A stretch of 64,000 nt of DNA from Mycobacterium sp. (GCF_002863225.1 NZ_PKEK01000040.1:186001-250000), one strand, 5' to 3'; counted from the stretch's first letter, positions 32,641 through 42,512 are shown. The notes: generated by a model not told the origin, from the letters alone. Numbers and translations are program-made.

Positions 32641-34132
32641 AGACATTCATCAACCACAATGCCAGCGGGAAGATCGGCATCAGGCAGAGGTACTCAACCC
32701 ACTCGACGAGCTTGCGGAACAGCGGGCTGTAAATCGTGTTGGGAACCGTCACCGCTGCGGTGAGTCCGGCAGCGGGCAGCAGCACCGCCAGGCCTGCCGT
32801 CACTGACACGGCCGCAGTCGAGGACAGCACCAGCGAGTAGCGCACCACCACGGCTGCGACGATCAGCACCGAGGTCACCGCGAGAGTGATTGCCTGCCAA
32901 CGGTCCACGTAGGACCGGCCGCGCAGCATCAAGAAGCCTGCGGTGGACGCGACCAACAGCAGGGGCAGCCAGCGGTCATGCGTGCGGGGGTCCGACACCC
33001 CGGCCAGCGAGACGATCGTGAGAACGCCGAAGCCGACCAGCAGTCCGGTCAGGAACGAGCGGGCCCGCTCCGCGCGCAGCACCACGTCCTGGATGGACGC
33101 GGGGCCCTCCAAGGTCGGGCGGCCGCCGTCGACGCCGTGCGTCACGGTGGTGGGCAGGTCGGGACGGGCCTCGAAGACCCAGCGGCTGGTGGCCGACGGG
33201 AAGACCGGCAACCGGATGCCGGACAACCAGCGCGACATCGCCGGAGCGCTGTGGTAGCCGAAGACGCAGACCAGCAAGGTGGTGGTCAGCAGCGTCACCG
33301 CTCCGGTGTCGAAAGCCATCCGGGCCAGGCTGCCGATGGTCGCAACCAACGCGATGGTCACGATCGCGGTACCGGTGCCCAGTCGGCGCCCGGTGAAACG
33401 CATGATCAGCAGCGCGGCGACGGTGGTCACCGCGAAACCCAGCAGCGCATGCGGCGAGCCGACCGGCCCGGGAGGCGCGGACGCCGCGGAAACTGCCAGC
33501 GGCGCGAGACCGCTCCAGAGCAGCATGTCGCCGGCGCGGCGGTTCTGCACGGTGTGGGATCGGCCCAGAATGACCAGCGCCACGGTGAACACCAGCACGG
33601 CGATGATCGCGGCGTAGGGCGCGGGGACCCACGAGTCGTGGTGCCAGCGGAACCAACCGAGCAGGAACGCGCCCAGCACCACACCCGCGCCGACCATTCC
33701 GGCGCCGACCTGGACTGCCACCGTCGGGTTGACCGAGGAGAACCGCTTGCTGAGATTGACCGATACGGCGGTCGAGATGTGCTCGATCACCTGGGAGCGG
33801 TGCTCGGTGTCGTCGACAAACCTCAGCCACAGCCGGTCGCCGTCGTAGACGTCCTGCTCGGTGAGCGACTGGGTGGCGCGCAACGGGGTGCCGTCAACCA
33901 GGCAGAGAGCCCACCGGCCGCGCTGCTTTGCTTCCAGCGCCGACAGTCCCAGCTCCCGCAACCGGACGTTGACCACCTTCAGCAGGGGGTCGACCATCAC
34001 CGAGACCGGGGCGTTGGCGTCGAGCAGGACACCGATCTGCACGCCCTCGCCGGCGATGATGCCGATCACGGCGGATTGAGGCGACGAAAGCGCCTCTGTG
34101 CCTGGCTGTGACGCCTCAGCTACTGCGGTCAT
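32618..34132 (-). CDS. eccD5: EccD5, ESX-5 membrane channel component
   Basis: 504 residues. The first ~110 residues form the ubiquitin-like domain (VIGIIAGEGVQIGVLLDANAPVSVMVDPLL; LCLVDGTPLRA), then ~11 transmembrane helices. EccD is the most hydrophobic ESX subunit and forms a dimeric barrel in the membrane complex. ATG start at 34132. It lies 175 bp after espG5, a gap containing a perfect 10-bp palindrome, and overlaps mycP5 at its end. Confidence 0.96.
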   Translation of the reverse strand: MTAVAEASQPGTEALSSPQSAVIGIIAGEGVQIGVLLDANAPVSVMVDPLLKVVNVRLRELGLSALEAKQRGRWALCLVDGTPLRATQSLTEQDVYDGDRLWLRFVDDTEHRSQVIEHISTAVSVNLSKRFSSVNPTVAVQVGAGMVGAGVVLGAFLLGWFRWHHDSWVPAPYAAIIAVLVFTVALVILGRSHTVQNRRAGDMLLWSGLAPLAVSAASAPPGPVGSPHALLGFAVTTVAALLIMRFTGRRLGTGTAIVTIALVATIGSLARMAFDTGAVTLLTTTLLVCVFGYHSAPAMSRWLSGIRLPVFPSATSRWVFEARPDLPTTVTHGVDGGRPTLEGPASIQDVVLRAERARSFLTGLLVGFGVLTIVSLAGVSDPRTHDRWLPLLLVASTAGFLMLRGRSYVDRWQAITLAVTSVLIVAAVVVRYSLVLSSTAAVSVTAGLAVLLPAAGLTAAVTVPNTIYSPLFRKLVEWVEYLCLMPIFPLALWLMNVYAAIRYR

Positions 34133-34188
34133 CGCTGCACCCCTCTATCGACGAATTGTGGGTCCATCTGTCTAGCCTCGCTATGTGT

Positions 34189-34211
34189 AATTGCGACGTC
34201 GCGTCGCAATT
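34189..34211. repeat. Perfect palindrome in the espG5-eccD5 gap
   Basis: AATTGCGACG (34189-34198) and CGTCGCAATT (34202-34211) are perfect inverted repeats around TCG. It can be an RNA hairpin or a protein-binding site. On the minus strand a possible -10 hexamer TAGAAT lies just upstream (34220s), so an operator for an internal eccD5 promoter is also possible. Confidence 0.6.
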
Positions 34212-34307
34212 GTTGAGCAGATTCTAAAAGCAACCAGCGGCATCCGCATCTTTGCTAAATGCTGCATCGTAAATCCCTGGCGCGCGCGGTATCTGCGTGA
34301 AGATTGG

Positions 34308-35219
34308 TTAAACTCTGCTGTGCGTCTTCCACTCTCCGTAGGGGAGGGTCTCCAGGACGGTCTTCACGCCGACCTGTACCAACTGCGGAGTGGCTGGGCA
34401 GATCGCGAGCCAGGCCTCGTTCGAGCCCGCTGTGCGCGCCTGCTGATACATGGCGATTCGGCCGCCTGATCCGTCTTTGAGGGACAGCACCGAGGCGCTC
34501 GGCGCCTTGTCGTCATCGCGGTACTGGCGGGCGTAGACCGCAGCTTCAGCGGCCGGGTCTGAGAGCGCTTGGCCGAGTGCGGCCACCGTTGCTGCGCTGA
34601 TGCCCAGCCGGCGCAGATCGCCGCCGGAGAAGACGTTGAACCCGGAACTCTGCCAGGCCTTTGTGATTTCAAGCATTTCGTCGAGCGGCACGTTGACCGC
34701 GTTGATCGCGGCGGGCTCGGCGTGGTGGATCGACTCGAGTGCATCGAACACCAGGGTCGCGATCGATGTGGTGTCGGCGATGGCGACGTCGTCGACGGTG
34801 ATCTCGTCCCCGACTCGAACCGCCGATACCCAGTGCTGGCCGCGACGGGCCAGCAGAACCCGGAACTCGTTGTCCGGAATGTCACGGGAGCCGACCTGTT
34901 CCTCTTCGCCGGTCTCGTCTTTTTCTTTGACGCCGTAGAGCAATTTCCCGCGTGACAACAACGACACGATCTCGAGGTCGGGCGCGGCCAGCACACGCAT
35001 TCGGGCCGCGATCGCCTCGTTGACCGTCTCGCCTTCCACGATGCCCTGTTCGCGCATCACCGCCATGCCGGGATGTTCGTTGAGCCAGTCCATGGAATCG
35101 GTGGACACGAATGGCCGACATCGCAATTCCGGCGCGACATGTCGAATGTCCAGCAACGCCTGCAACATCCAGAAACCCTCGACATTGACGGTGATGTCTG
35201 TGCGTGTGCTCTGATCCAT
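34308..35219 (-). CDS. espG5: EspG5, cytosolic chaperone for ESX-5 PE/PPE proteins
   Basis: 303 residues with the EspG fold: N-terminal VNVEGFWMLQALLDIRHVAPELRCRPFV, and a central segment (SAVRVGDEITVDDV) leading to the C-terminal helical SGFNVFSGGDLRRLGISAATVAALGQALSD. EspG5 binds the tip of PPE helical bundles and keeps the PE-PPE pair soluble. ATG at 35219 follows GAGAGAAG. A strong 14-bp hairpin separates it from esxN upstream, so its expression may be lower than that of the substrates. Confidence 0.96.
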   Translation of the reverse strand: MDQSTRTDITVNVEGFWMLQALLDIRHVAPELRCRPFVSTDSMDWLNEHPGMAVMREQGIVEGETVNEAIAARMRVLAAPDLEIVSLLSRGKLLYGVKEKDETGEEEQVGSRDIPDNEFRVLLARRGQHWVSAVRVGDEITVDDVAIADTTSIATLVFDALESIHHAEPAAINAVNVPLDEMLEITKAWQSSGFNVFSGGDLRRLGISAATVAALGQALSDPAAEAAVYARQYRDDDKAPSASVLSLKDGSGGRIAMYQQARTAGSNEAWLAICPATPQLVQVGVKTVLETLPYGEWKTHSRV

Positions 35220-35260
35220 CGCTTCTCTCGTGTCTCGGGTTTTTCTCGGCTATCGCACAA

Positions 35261-35294
35261 CGCGGCAGCACACCTGAATCGGTGTGCTGCCGCG
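35261..35294 (-). terminator. Strong hairpin between esxN and espG5 (attenuator-like)
   Basis: CGCGGCAGCACACC (35261-35274) and GGTGTGCTGCCGCG (35281-35294) form a perfect 14-bp stem with a 6-nt loop. On the minus strand it starts 14 nt after the esxN stop and is followed by TTGTG, not a full U-tract. It can partly terminate transcription or protect the 3' end of esxM-esxN mRNA. Confidence 0.75.
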
Positions 35295-35308
35295 CCCTGC
35301 GTTGACTG

Positions 35309-35593
35309 TCAGGCCCAGCTGGAGCCGACGGCGGAGTCGGTGCTCGACATGTTGTTGCCGGCGGTCTGCACCTTCTGGCCGTGGCTGTTGGCCTGCTCGT
35401 AGATCACCTGGAAGTTACGTCCCAACGAGGTGATGAACTCTTGGCAGGCCACTGAACCCGAGCCGCCCCAGAAGTCACCGGCAGCCAGCACATCGCGAAC
35501 GATGGCCTGGTGCTCGGCCTCCAGGGAAGCGGCCTGGGCGCGGATCAGCGCGCCGTGGGCGTCGACATCACCGAACTGGTAGTTGATCGACAT
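35309..35593 (-). CDS. esxN: EsxN, WXG100 substrate of ESX-5
   Basis: 94 residues with the WXG100 helical-hairpin fold and turn motif FWGGSG at residues ~41-46. It closely matches the Mtb9.9/EsxN family (MSINYQFGDVDAHGALIRAQ; start of family typical). It forms a heterodimer with EsxM. ATG start after AGGAGGACAG. It lies 43 bp after esxM and ahead of the hairpin. Confidence 0.97.
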   Translation of the reverse strand: MSINYQFGDVDAHGALIRAQAASLEAEHQAIVRDVLAAGDFWGGSGSVACQEFITSLGRNFQVIYEQANSHGQKVQTAGNNMSSTDSAVGSSWA

Positions 35594-35636
35594 CTATCTG
35601 TCCTCCTGTGTGTGAAAGCTTACGCTGGTCAGCGAG

Positions 35637-35933
35637 CTAGCTGCTCAGAATCTGCTGAGATGCCTGCTCTTGGCTCTCGTAGTTGTTGGCGTCCCGGATC
35701 AGACCGTCGCGCACCCCGTGCAGCATGTTGACGATGTTGCGGAAGGCCGTGTTCATCTGGCCCATGGTGTCGTACGAGGTGGCCTGAGCAGTACCGCTCC
35801 AGCTCGCACCGGCGATGTTCTGGCTCGACGCCCACATCTTGCGGGCCTCGTCCTCAACGGTCTGCGCGTGCACGTCGAAACGGCCCGCCATTGCCCGCAT
35901 CTCGTGCGGGTCGGTCATAAAACGCGTAGGCAC
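35637..35933 (-). CDS. esxM: EsxM, WXG100 partner of EsxN with secretion signal
   Basis: 98 residues, the length of EsxM in M. tuberculosis, using the GTG at 35933; an internal ATG at residue 6 is the alternative. The WXG turn is ASWSGTA and the C-terminal type VII signal YxxxE is present as YESQE, followed by the conserved ASQQILSS tail. It pairs with EsxN and is recognised by EccC5. It follows the PE gene by 167 bp. Confidence 0.97.
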   Translation of the reverse strand: MPTRFMTDPHEMRAMAGRFDVHAQTVEDEARKMWASSQNIAGASWSGTAQATSYDTMGQMNTAFRNIVNMLHGVRDGLIRDANNYESQEQASQQILSS

Positions 35934-36100
35934 TTACCTGTCTCCTTGTATTGAGTGGTTACTGACTGGAATGAACGTGGTAGTCGGATCGGTTACCCGG
36001 GGTAACCGCCGACTTGCAACACACGGCTGTTCCCCCCTTCCCCGCGTGATGGCTGCCACCGGCTGTGGCGCCACAGTGGGATGGCTTTCATCGGCGACAC

Positions 36101-36400
36101 TCAGCCCGCAGCGGCTGCGTTGGCAGCCTCGGTGGCTGCGTAGGAACCGGCGCTGGTGCCCAATGTGTTGACGAACGCCTCGTGAATCGCTGCCGCCTGG
36201 GCGCTCACTGCCTGGTAAAGCTGTGCGTGGGCCGCGAACTGGGCGACGGTCAGGGCCGAGACCTCGTCGGCCGCAGCCGGGATGACGCCTGTCGTCGGAG
36301 CCGCCGCAGCCGCGTTCTGGGCGGTCATTGCTGAACCGATCCCCTGAAGGCTGGTGGCTGCCGCCGACAAAGCCTCCGGCTGGGTGGTCACGAACGACAT
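36101..36400 (-). CDS. PE protein (PE19-like), first gene of the esx unit
   Basis: 99 residues, a PE domain only: MSFVTTQPEALSAAATSLQGIG at the start and the family tail [13 protein letters not shown]. The type VII signal YxxxE is at YAATE. Start is ATG 36400 after AAAGGAGGA; earlier in-frame codons lie in the promoter region. It precedes esxM and esxN, the place of PE19 in M. tuberculosis, but no PPE gene follows it. It is nearly identical in its last ~40 residues to the PE at 42064-42363, so recent copying or gene conversion is likely. Confidence 0.94.
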   Translation of the reverse strand: MSFVTTQPEALSAAATSLQGIGSAMTAQNAAAAAPTTGVIPAAADEVSALTVAQFAAHAQLYQAVSAQAAAIHEAFVNTLGTSAGSYAATEAANAAAAG

Positions 36401-36870
36401 TCCAGCGTCCTCCTTTAGCGTTCCTGGCAAACTGTTCGTGCACGAGAATAGACGTGAGCACCGCTCCACGCCTCGGCTGAAGCTGCGAGTTTGCAACTGT
36501 TCACCCGACAGCAACAACTGTTCATCTTGCGTAACAGCCGGGTAACAGCAGCGGCCGCGGAGCGCCGCTGTTCCAGTTCTCGGAGGCGGCTGACGTGCGA
36601 AAATATCGAGGCGTGGGCCGGGCCCCCGCCGCTACGCCTATCGCGTCGGCGCGCGTCGCAGATGGACCGGCGATGGTGTGAAAGTTGTGTGAGTTGAAAA
36701 AATCTAGTCGCAATTAACGTTTTCGGCGAGTTCGATATATGGGCCTCAACTGCGGGTTTACCGCCGGGTGGGGTCATGGCCGGAGCCTGGCCGGGTGACG
36801 CCGGGCGGGTGGCGGCGGCCGCCGGTCTCGTGGGGTGCCTACCAGCCGCATGCGTGGTTAATATCTGCCC
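36401..36870. promoter_or_regulatory. Divergent promoter region with TGTTCA boxes (PE19-esxMN / kinase-like gene)
   Basis: This 470-bp gap has no convincing gene. Two identical CAACTGTTCA boxes lie at 36494-36503 and 36515-36524, exactly 21 bp apart, about 100-125 bp upstream of the PE start. A further weak copy TGTTCG is at 36433-36438. On the minus strand a possible -10 TATTCT lies at 36450-36445. The region presumably drives the PE-esxM-esxN unit on one side and the kinase-like gene on the other. Confidence 0.7.
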
Positions 36871-38628
36871 ATGCCGGTGACCAGCGGCTCTACTTTCAAG
36901 GGATACAGCGTCCTGCGTTTCCTGGGCCGCGGCCACACCGGCGAGGTGTTTCTCGCGCAGCATCCCCGGCTGCCGCACTGGAACGCATTGAAGGTCCTGT
37001 CTGCGGCGTTGACCGACGACGACGAGTTCCGCGACCGGTTCATGCGCGAGACGCCGGTCGCCACCAGCCTGTACCACCCGCACATCGTCGGTGTGGAATA
37101 CCGCGGTGAGTTCGACGGCCGGCTATGGGTCGCCATGGATTACGTCAACGGCAGCGATGCGGGCGCGTTGATCGAGAGTCGTTATCCGAGTGGGCTGCCA
37201 CCGGGCGAGGTGCTGGCGATCGTGACCGCTGTCGCGGATGCGCTCGACTACGCCCACGGCCGAGGCATGCTGCATCGCAACGTCAAGCCGGCCAACATAC
37301 TGTTCACCAATCCAGCGGACGGCGAGCAACAGATACTGCTGACCGATTTCGGGCTCGCGCGTCAACTCGGCGATCCCGATGGGCCGGGTTCGCCCGAGCT
37401 GACCGCCGAGGCGGTGGCCTACGCCTCCCCCGAGCAGCTGACGGGCTCGGACATCGATGGACGAGCCGACCAGTACTCGCTGGCCGCGACTGCTTACTAC
37501 CTGCTGACCGGGCGGCCGCCGTTCCAGCAATCGAACCCGGTCGCGGTGATCAGTCAACATCTGACTGCTCCGCCGCCGAGCTTGCGCACCCAGCGCCCCG
37601 AGGTCGCCCGCCTCGACGGCGTGTTCGCCGTGGCACTGGCCAAACACCCTCATGATCGCTTTGCGGATTGCCGGGCGTTCGCGGACGCACTCAGTCACGG
37701 TGCCGGTGCCTGGAGCGGTGACCGAAGTCCGGAGGCCTACCTGACGGTCGTCGACTATCCCGAGGACCCCGATGCGCCGGTGCCCAGGCTTGCATCGGCC
37801 GGGGAAACGGCTTCCTTCTTTCCGACGTGGGCGAAAACGGTGCGGGGCTTGGCGAAGCACCATCAGGAGACCGCGGAGAAGTCGGTCGACGAAGTCCCGA
37901 CCACCTCGTCGAAGTCCCGCCGCAACCGGTGGCCGTGGGTCATCGGGCTGGGCGCGGCAGCCGCTTCGCTCGGTCTGGGCCTGGTTGCCGTCGGCGTGAT
38001 CATCGGCCGCGACGACAACACCGGCGCCCCGCATGCGTCGGGACCGCTGGCCCCCGTGCAGGGTCCGGCGCCGAAAGCGGCCCCCCCGGCCGCCAAACAC
38101 GACTTCCCCGGGCCGGGCGAGGCGCTGGACGGCGCGTACCGCATCGATGTCAACCGCGAACAGCAGACCTACAACGGCAGCCCTGATCCGCAGCCGCCGA
38201 ATGTCAATACCTGGTGGGCATTTCGGACGGCGTGCACGCCGGCATCGTGTGTTGCCACCGGCGCCATGCTGGACGAAACCGGCCACCTTCAACTCGGCGA
38301 GTCCGGTGGCAGCAAAACCGTCGTCATGGATTTTCGCAACGGTGGGTGGCACTCGCGGCCGGACACGCTGCTGTTCGCCTGCGTCGGTCCTGACAATGCG
38401 CCAGCGAAACAGACTACGACGCAAGCGCTTTCGTTGCAGAAGGATCACGGTGACTTCCGAGGCACGATGACGGTCACGGTGGAGAGCAATGAGTGCAGGC
38501 AGCAGGGCGCGACGATCGAGATCCCGACGGTCGCTGCCCGGGTCGCCGAGGTCCCGCCGGGCGTCGAGGTACCGACCGTGCCGAGCGCTCCTCCCCCGGC
38601 ACCCGTTCCGTCGGGTCCGCCCCGCTGA
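36871..38628 (+). CDS. Membrane Ser/Thr kinase-like protein with HRN catalytic loop
   Basis: 585 residues. An N-terminal kinase domain (~residues 10-280) has the glycine loop GRGHTGEV, K41 in NALK, E60, DFG at 159-161, SPE at 186-188 and D200. The catalytic loop reads H135-R136-N137-VKPAN, so the catalytic aspartate is asparagine (AAC at 37279). It may be a pseudokinase or weakly active. A juxtamembrane linker, one transmembrane helix (~354-379) and a ~200-residue extracytoplasmic domain with three cysteines in a short span (TACTPASC) and another pair (FACVG, NECRQ) follow, ending in a Pro-rich tail. It is a divergent insert between esxMN-PE and cyp143; I know no such gene at this place in M. 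tuberculosis. Confidence 0.9.
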   Translation: MPVTSGSTFKGYSVLRFLGRGHTGEVFLAQHPRLPHWNALKVLSAALTDDDEFRDRFMRETPVATSLYHPHIVGVEYRGEFDGRLWVAMDYVNGSDAGALIESRYPSGLPPGEVLAIVTAVADALDYAHGRGMLHRNVKPANILFTNPADGEQQILLTDFGLARQLGDPDGPGSPELTAEAVAYASPEQLTGSDIDGRADQYSLAATAYYLLTGRPPFQQSNPVAVISQHLTAPPPSLRTQRPEVARLDGVFAVALAKHPHDRFADCRAFADALSHGAGAWSGDRSPEAYLTVVDYPEDPDAPVPRLASAGETASFFPTWAKTVRGLAKHHQETAEKSVDEVPTTSSKSRRNRWPWVIGLGAAAASLGLGLVAVGVIIGRDDNTGAPHASGPLAPVQGPAPKAAPPAAKHDFPGPGEALDGAYRIDVNREQQTYNGSPDPQPPNVNTWWAFRTACTPASCVATGAMLDETGHLQLGESGGSKTVVMDFRNGGWHSRPDTLLFACVGPDNAPAKQTTTQALSLQKDHGDFRGTMTVTVESNECRQQGATIEIPTVAARVAEVPPGVEVPTVPSAPPPAPVPSGPPR

Positions 38629-38640
38629 CCGGGTGCCGCT

Positions 38641-39834
<1,194 letters not shown>

Positions 39835-39984
39835 TCAGATCGTCTGTTTCACCAGCGACGCCGCCCGCCGGTGTCGATGTCCATGGTAGGTGTCCCGTCG
39901 TAATGAGACTGCATCGGTTCACCGCGCATCCGCGACGATGTTCGCTGCGTCTTCTAGAATCGGCGATGTGTGCAGTCGTCGTAG

Positions 39985-40188
<204 letters not shown>

Positions 40189-40227
40189 CCTCGCAAATGG
40201 CCTGCAAGGCAGGCTAATTGATGTGCG

Positions 40228-40593
40228 CTATCGCCCGGGGTCAGATGCGGAGTCGGGAAAGCGGCCCTGGAGCGCTCGAAGCAGCCTGCGAATCTCACCG
40301 AGTCGGACGCGGACCTGCGCCAGCTCATCCCCTGGCTCGGCGGCCTCCGATTCGGCCGGACGGTCGGCGGTACGGGCGATGCGATGGGCGAGTTCTTCCA
40401 GTTCGGTGCGCTCAGCCCGCAGCAGCCTTTCGAACACCCGCGCCTGGGCGATCTCGGCGGACTGGGCCGGGTCCAATGCGGCTGCCGTGCGCAGCGTCCG
40501 GCGATCGTCAGCCGTTTGTGAGGCTGTGCCGGCACCGTTACCCAGTCGCGGTGACAGCGCGAGCGCGCCCGATACGCCAGTCTCTTGCGCCAT
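40228..40593 (-). CDS. Hypothetical alpha-helical protein in the ESX-5 locus
   Basis: 121 residues, ATG start at 40593 after CGGGAG. I do not recognise it. It is mostly charged helix: ARVFERLLRAERTELEELAHRIART and ELAQVRVRLGEIRRLLRAL have heptad-like spacing, so a coiled coil is likely, with a short disordered N-terminus. No signal peptide, membrane helix or metal motif. Its promoter area contains a TGTTCA box (40621). Convergent with the ferredoxin (40 bp). It could be an ESX-5-associated cytosolic protein; that is only inferred from place. Confidence 0.6.
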   Translation of the reverse strand: MAQETGVSGALALSPRLGNGAGTASQTADDRRTLRTAAALDPAQSAEIAQARVFERLLRAERTELEELAHRIARTADRPAESEAAEPGDELAQVRVRLGEIRRLLRALQGRFPDSASDPGR

Positions 40594-40810
40594 GCCGCCG
40601 CTCCCGCCCGAACACCCTACTGTTCACCAAGAGGTAACCTACGCCAGGACTTTCGGGCAGCTCCAGGCGTTTTCGAGGTGAACCAATTGTTCATGTGGAA
40701 GACGCCCAACATTCACTGAACTTCAGGGCGCGCCACCCGCGGTCCCCTGCACACGCTTGGGGCGCCACGCGACCGCGCGGCGTCCCAAGGCGTGAGTGGT
40801 TATCCGATGA

Positions 40811-42052
40811 TCAGCCGGCGAACGGCGGGCGTGCCATCACCGTCGGCTTGAAACCGTAACGGGGTCCTGCGCCGCCACCGAAGCCCCCGGCCCCGGCCCC
40901 GGCCAACGGCATACCGCCGAGCAGGTTGCCGCTACCGGACTCCGGGGCGGCACTGACGCTGCTGACCGGCAAAGGCGCGTGCGGCGCCGCCAGCGGGGCC
41001 CCACCGATCCAGGACGGCGGTACCGCCAACTTGCCGACCGCGCCCGCGCCGCCCAGGTTGGCGGCAATTCCACTGGGCGCGGACGCAGCTGCGCTGCCGC
41101 CACCCAGCATGCCGCCCAGTCCACCGAGGCCACCGGTTGCGGCACCGGCACCGGCCGCGGCAGGAGCAGCGCCGTTGAGTACCCCGAGGGTCTTCGCGAT
41201 CTGGACGAAGTTGTTGCCCATACCGATGCTGAAGTACGGCAGACCCTCGGTGTTGTAGAGGAAACCCGCGTAGGGCGAGTAGGCGTTGACGAACGCCTGC
41301 AGGTTGGTCGGCAGCACGGAGCTCCCGAAGAAGAATCCGTACAGCGTGGACTCGAGCGACGCCGGACTGCCGAACGCGCTGTTGAATCCCGCCGGCGTGA
41401 ACCAGGACTGAATGTTGCTGGGCAACAAGGCAAGCAGCTGCTGCAGAATGTCCTGCGAGTTGGTCGCTGCGGAGGTACCCGTTGCCTGACCGACCGCAGC
41501 CGCCTGGGCCGCCGGACCTTCGGCGGTGGTGCTCGATCCCGGCGCCGCGAACGGCGTCACTTTGGCGGCGGCCGCCGACTGACCGGCGTAGCCGTACATG
41601 GCCGCGGCGTCTTGCGCCCACATCTGGCTGTACTGCGCCTCGAGTTGGGCGATCAGTGGCGTGTACTGACCGAAGACGTTGGCCTGGGTAGCCGCTGCGG
41701 TCTCCGCACGGTTCGCCGCGATGAGGGGCGGCGGCACGGTGGCCGCGAACGCCTGCTCGTAGGCCGCGGCTGCCGCCCGGGCCTGGGTCGCGGCCTGCTC
41801 GGCCTGCGCAGCCGTCTCCTGCATCCAGGTCACGTAGGGCTGGGCAGCGCTCGCCATCTGCGCCGAGGCCGGTCCCATCCACTCGTCGCTGGAGAGTTGA
41901 GTGATGACCGTCTCGTATCCCTGGGCGGCCGATTGGAGCTCGGCGGAGAGCGAGTTCCACGCCGACGCGGCCGCCTGCAGCGACGACCCACCGGGGCCTG
42001 CGTACATACGGGCCGAGTTGATCTCAGGCGGTAACGCCCCAAAATCCACCAT
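40811..42052 (-). CDS. PPE protein, SVP-like, paired with the PE gene upstream
   Basis: 413 residues starting at the ATG at 42052 ([19 protein letters not shown]) after GGAGGA. PPE domain ~180 residues with WMG at the turn (DEWMGPA). The C-terminal part has GKLAVPPSW, a variant of the SVP motif. The middle carries a FFFGSSVLP segment and a Gly/Ala-rich stretch (~310-350). The PE gene at 42064-42363 ends 11 bp before it, so the two make a PE-PPE heterodimer and are ESX-5 substrates. It corresponds to the PPE25-27 group. Confidence 0.94.
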   Translation of the reverse strand: MVDFGALPPEINSARMYAGPGGSSLQAAASAWNSLSAELQSAAQGYETVITQLSSDEWMGPASAQMASAAQPYVTWMQETAAQAEQAATQARAAAAAYEQAFAATVPPPLIAANRAETAAATQANVFGQYTPLIAQLEAQYSQMWAQDAAAMYGYAGQSAAAAKVTPFAAPGSSTTAEGPAAQAAAVGQATGTSAATNSQDILQQLLALLPSNIQSWFTPAGFNSAFGSPASLESTLYGFFFGSSVLPTNLQAFVNAYSPYAGFLYNTEGLPYFSIGMGNNFVQIAKTLGVLNGAAPAAAGAGAATGGLGGLGGMLGGGSAAASAPSGIAANLGGAGAVGKLAVPPSWIGGAPLAAPHAPLPVSSVSAAPESGSGNLLGGMPLAGAGAGGFGGGAGPRYGFKPTVMARPPFAG

Positions 42053-42063
42053 GAAAAATCCTC

Positions 42064-42363
42064 CTAGCCGGCCGCAGCCGCGTTGGCGGCTTCGGTGGCT
42101 GCGTAGGAACCGGCGCTGGTGCCCAACGTGTTGACGAATGCTTCGTGGATTGCAGCTGCCTGCGCGCTGACCGACTGGTAGAGCTGAGCGTGCGCGACGA
42201 ACTGGGCCGCCGTCAGCGCCGAAACCTCGTCGGCGGCAGCGGGAACCACTCCGGTGGTCGGTGCCACCGCGGCGGCGTTCTGGGCGTTCACCGAAGACCC
42301 GATCCCCTGCAGGCTGGTGGCCGCGGCCGACAGTGCCTCCGGCTGCGTGGTTACGAACGACAT
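42064..42363 (-). CDS. PE protein (PE18-like), partner of the downstream PPE
   Basis: 99 residues, PE domain only, ATG at 42363 after GAGGAGGAAA. The motifs are PE at residues 8-9 and YAATE (YxxxE) near the end. The final ~40 residues match the PE at 36101-36400 almost exactly. It precedes its PPE partner by 11 bp. Three TGTTCA-type boxes with 21-bp spacing lie 102-149 bp upstream. Confidence 0.95.
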   Translation of the reverse strand: MSFVTTQPEALSAAATSLQGIGSSVNAQNAAAVAPTTGVVPAAADEVSALTAAQFVAHAQLYQSVSAQAAAIHEAFVNTLGTSAGSYAATEAANAAAAG

Positions 42364-42464
42364 CCGGTTTCCTCCTCAATAACCGTAAGCGTTTTCGACC
42401 TTGGGCAAGGTCGTCGATAAAAGGTTAGATGGTCACGCGGGCGTAACGCCCCTGCCGAGCCAAC

Positions 42465-42512
42465 TGTTCATGCCTGATCGGTGAGAGTTCATCCCTCGAT
42501 ATCCGTTGTTCA
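42465..42512. promoter_or_regulatory. Three TGTTCA-type boxes at 21-bp spacing upstream of PE18-like
   Basis: Boxes TGTTCA (42465-42470), AGTTCA (42486-42491) and TGTTCA (42507-42512) start exactly 21 bp apart, so they lie on one face of the helix. On the minus strand a possible -10 TAACCT (42427-42422) follows ~38 bp from the nearest box. The remainder of the 42364-42645 gap shows no gene. Confidence 0.7.
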
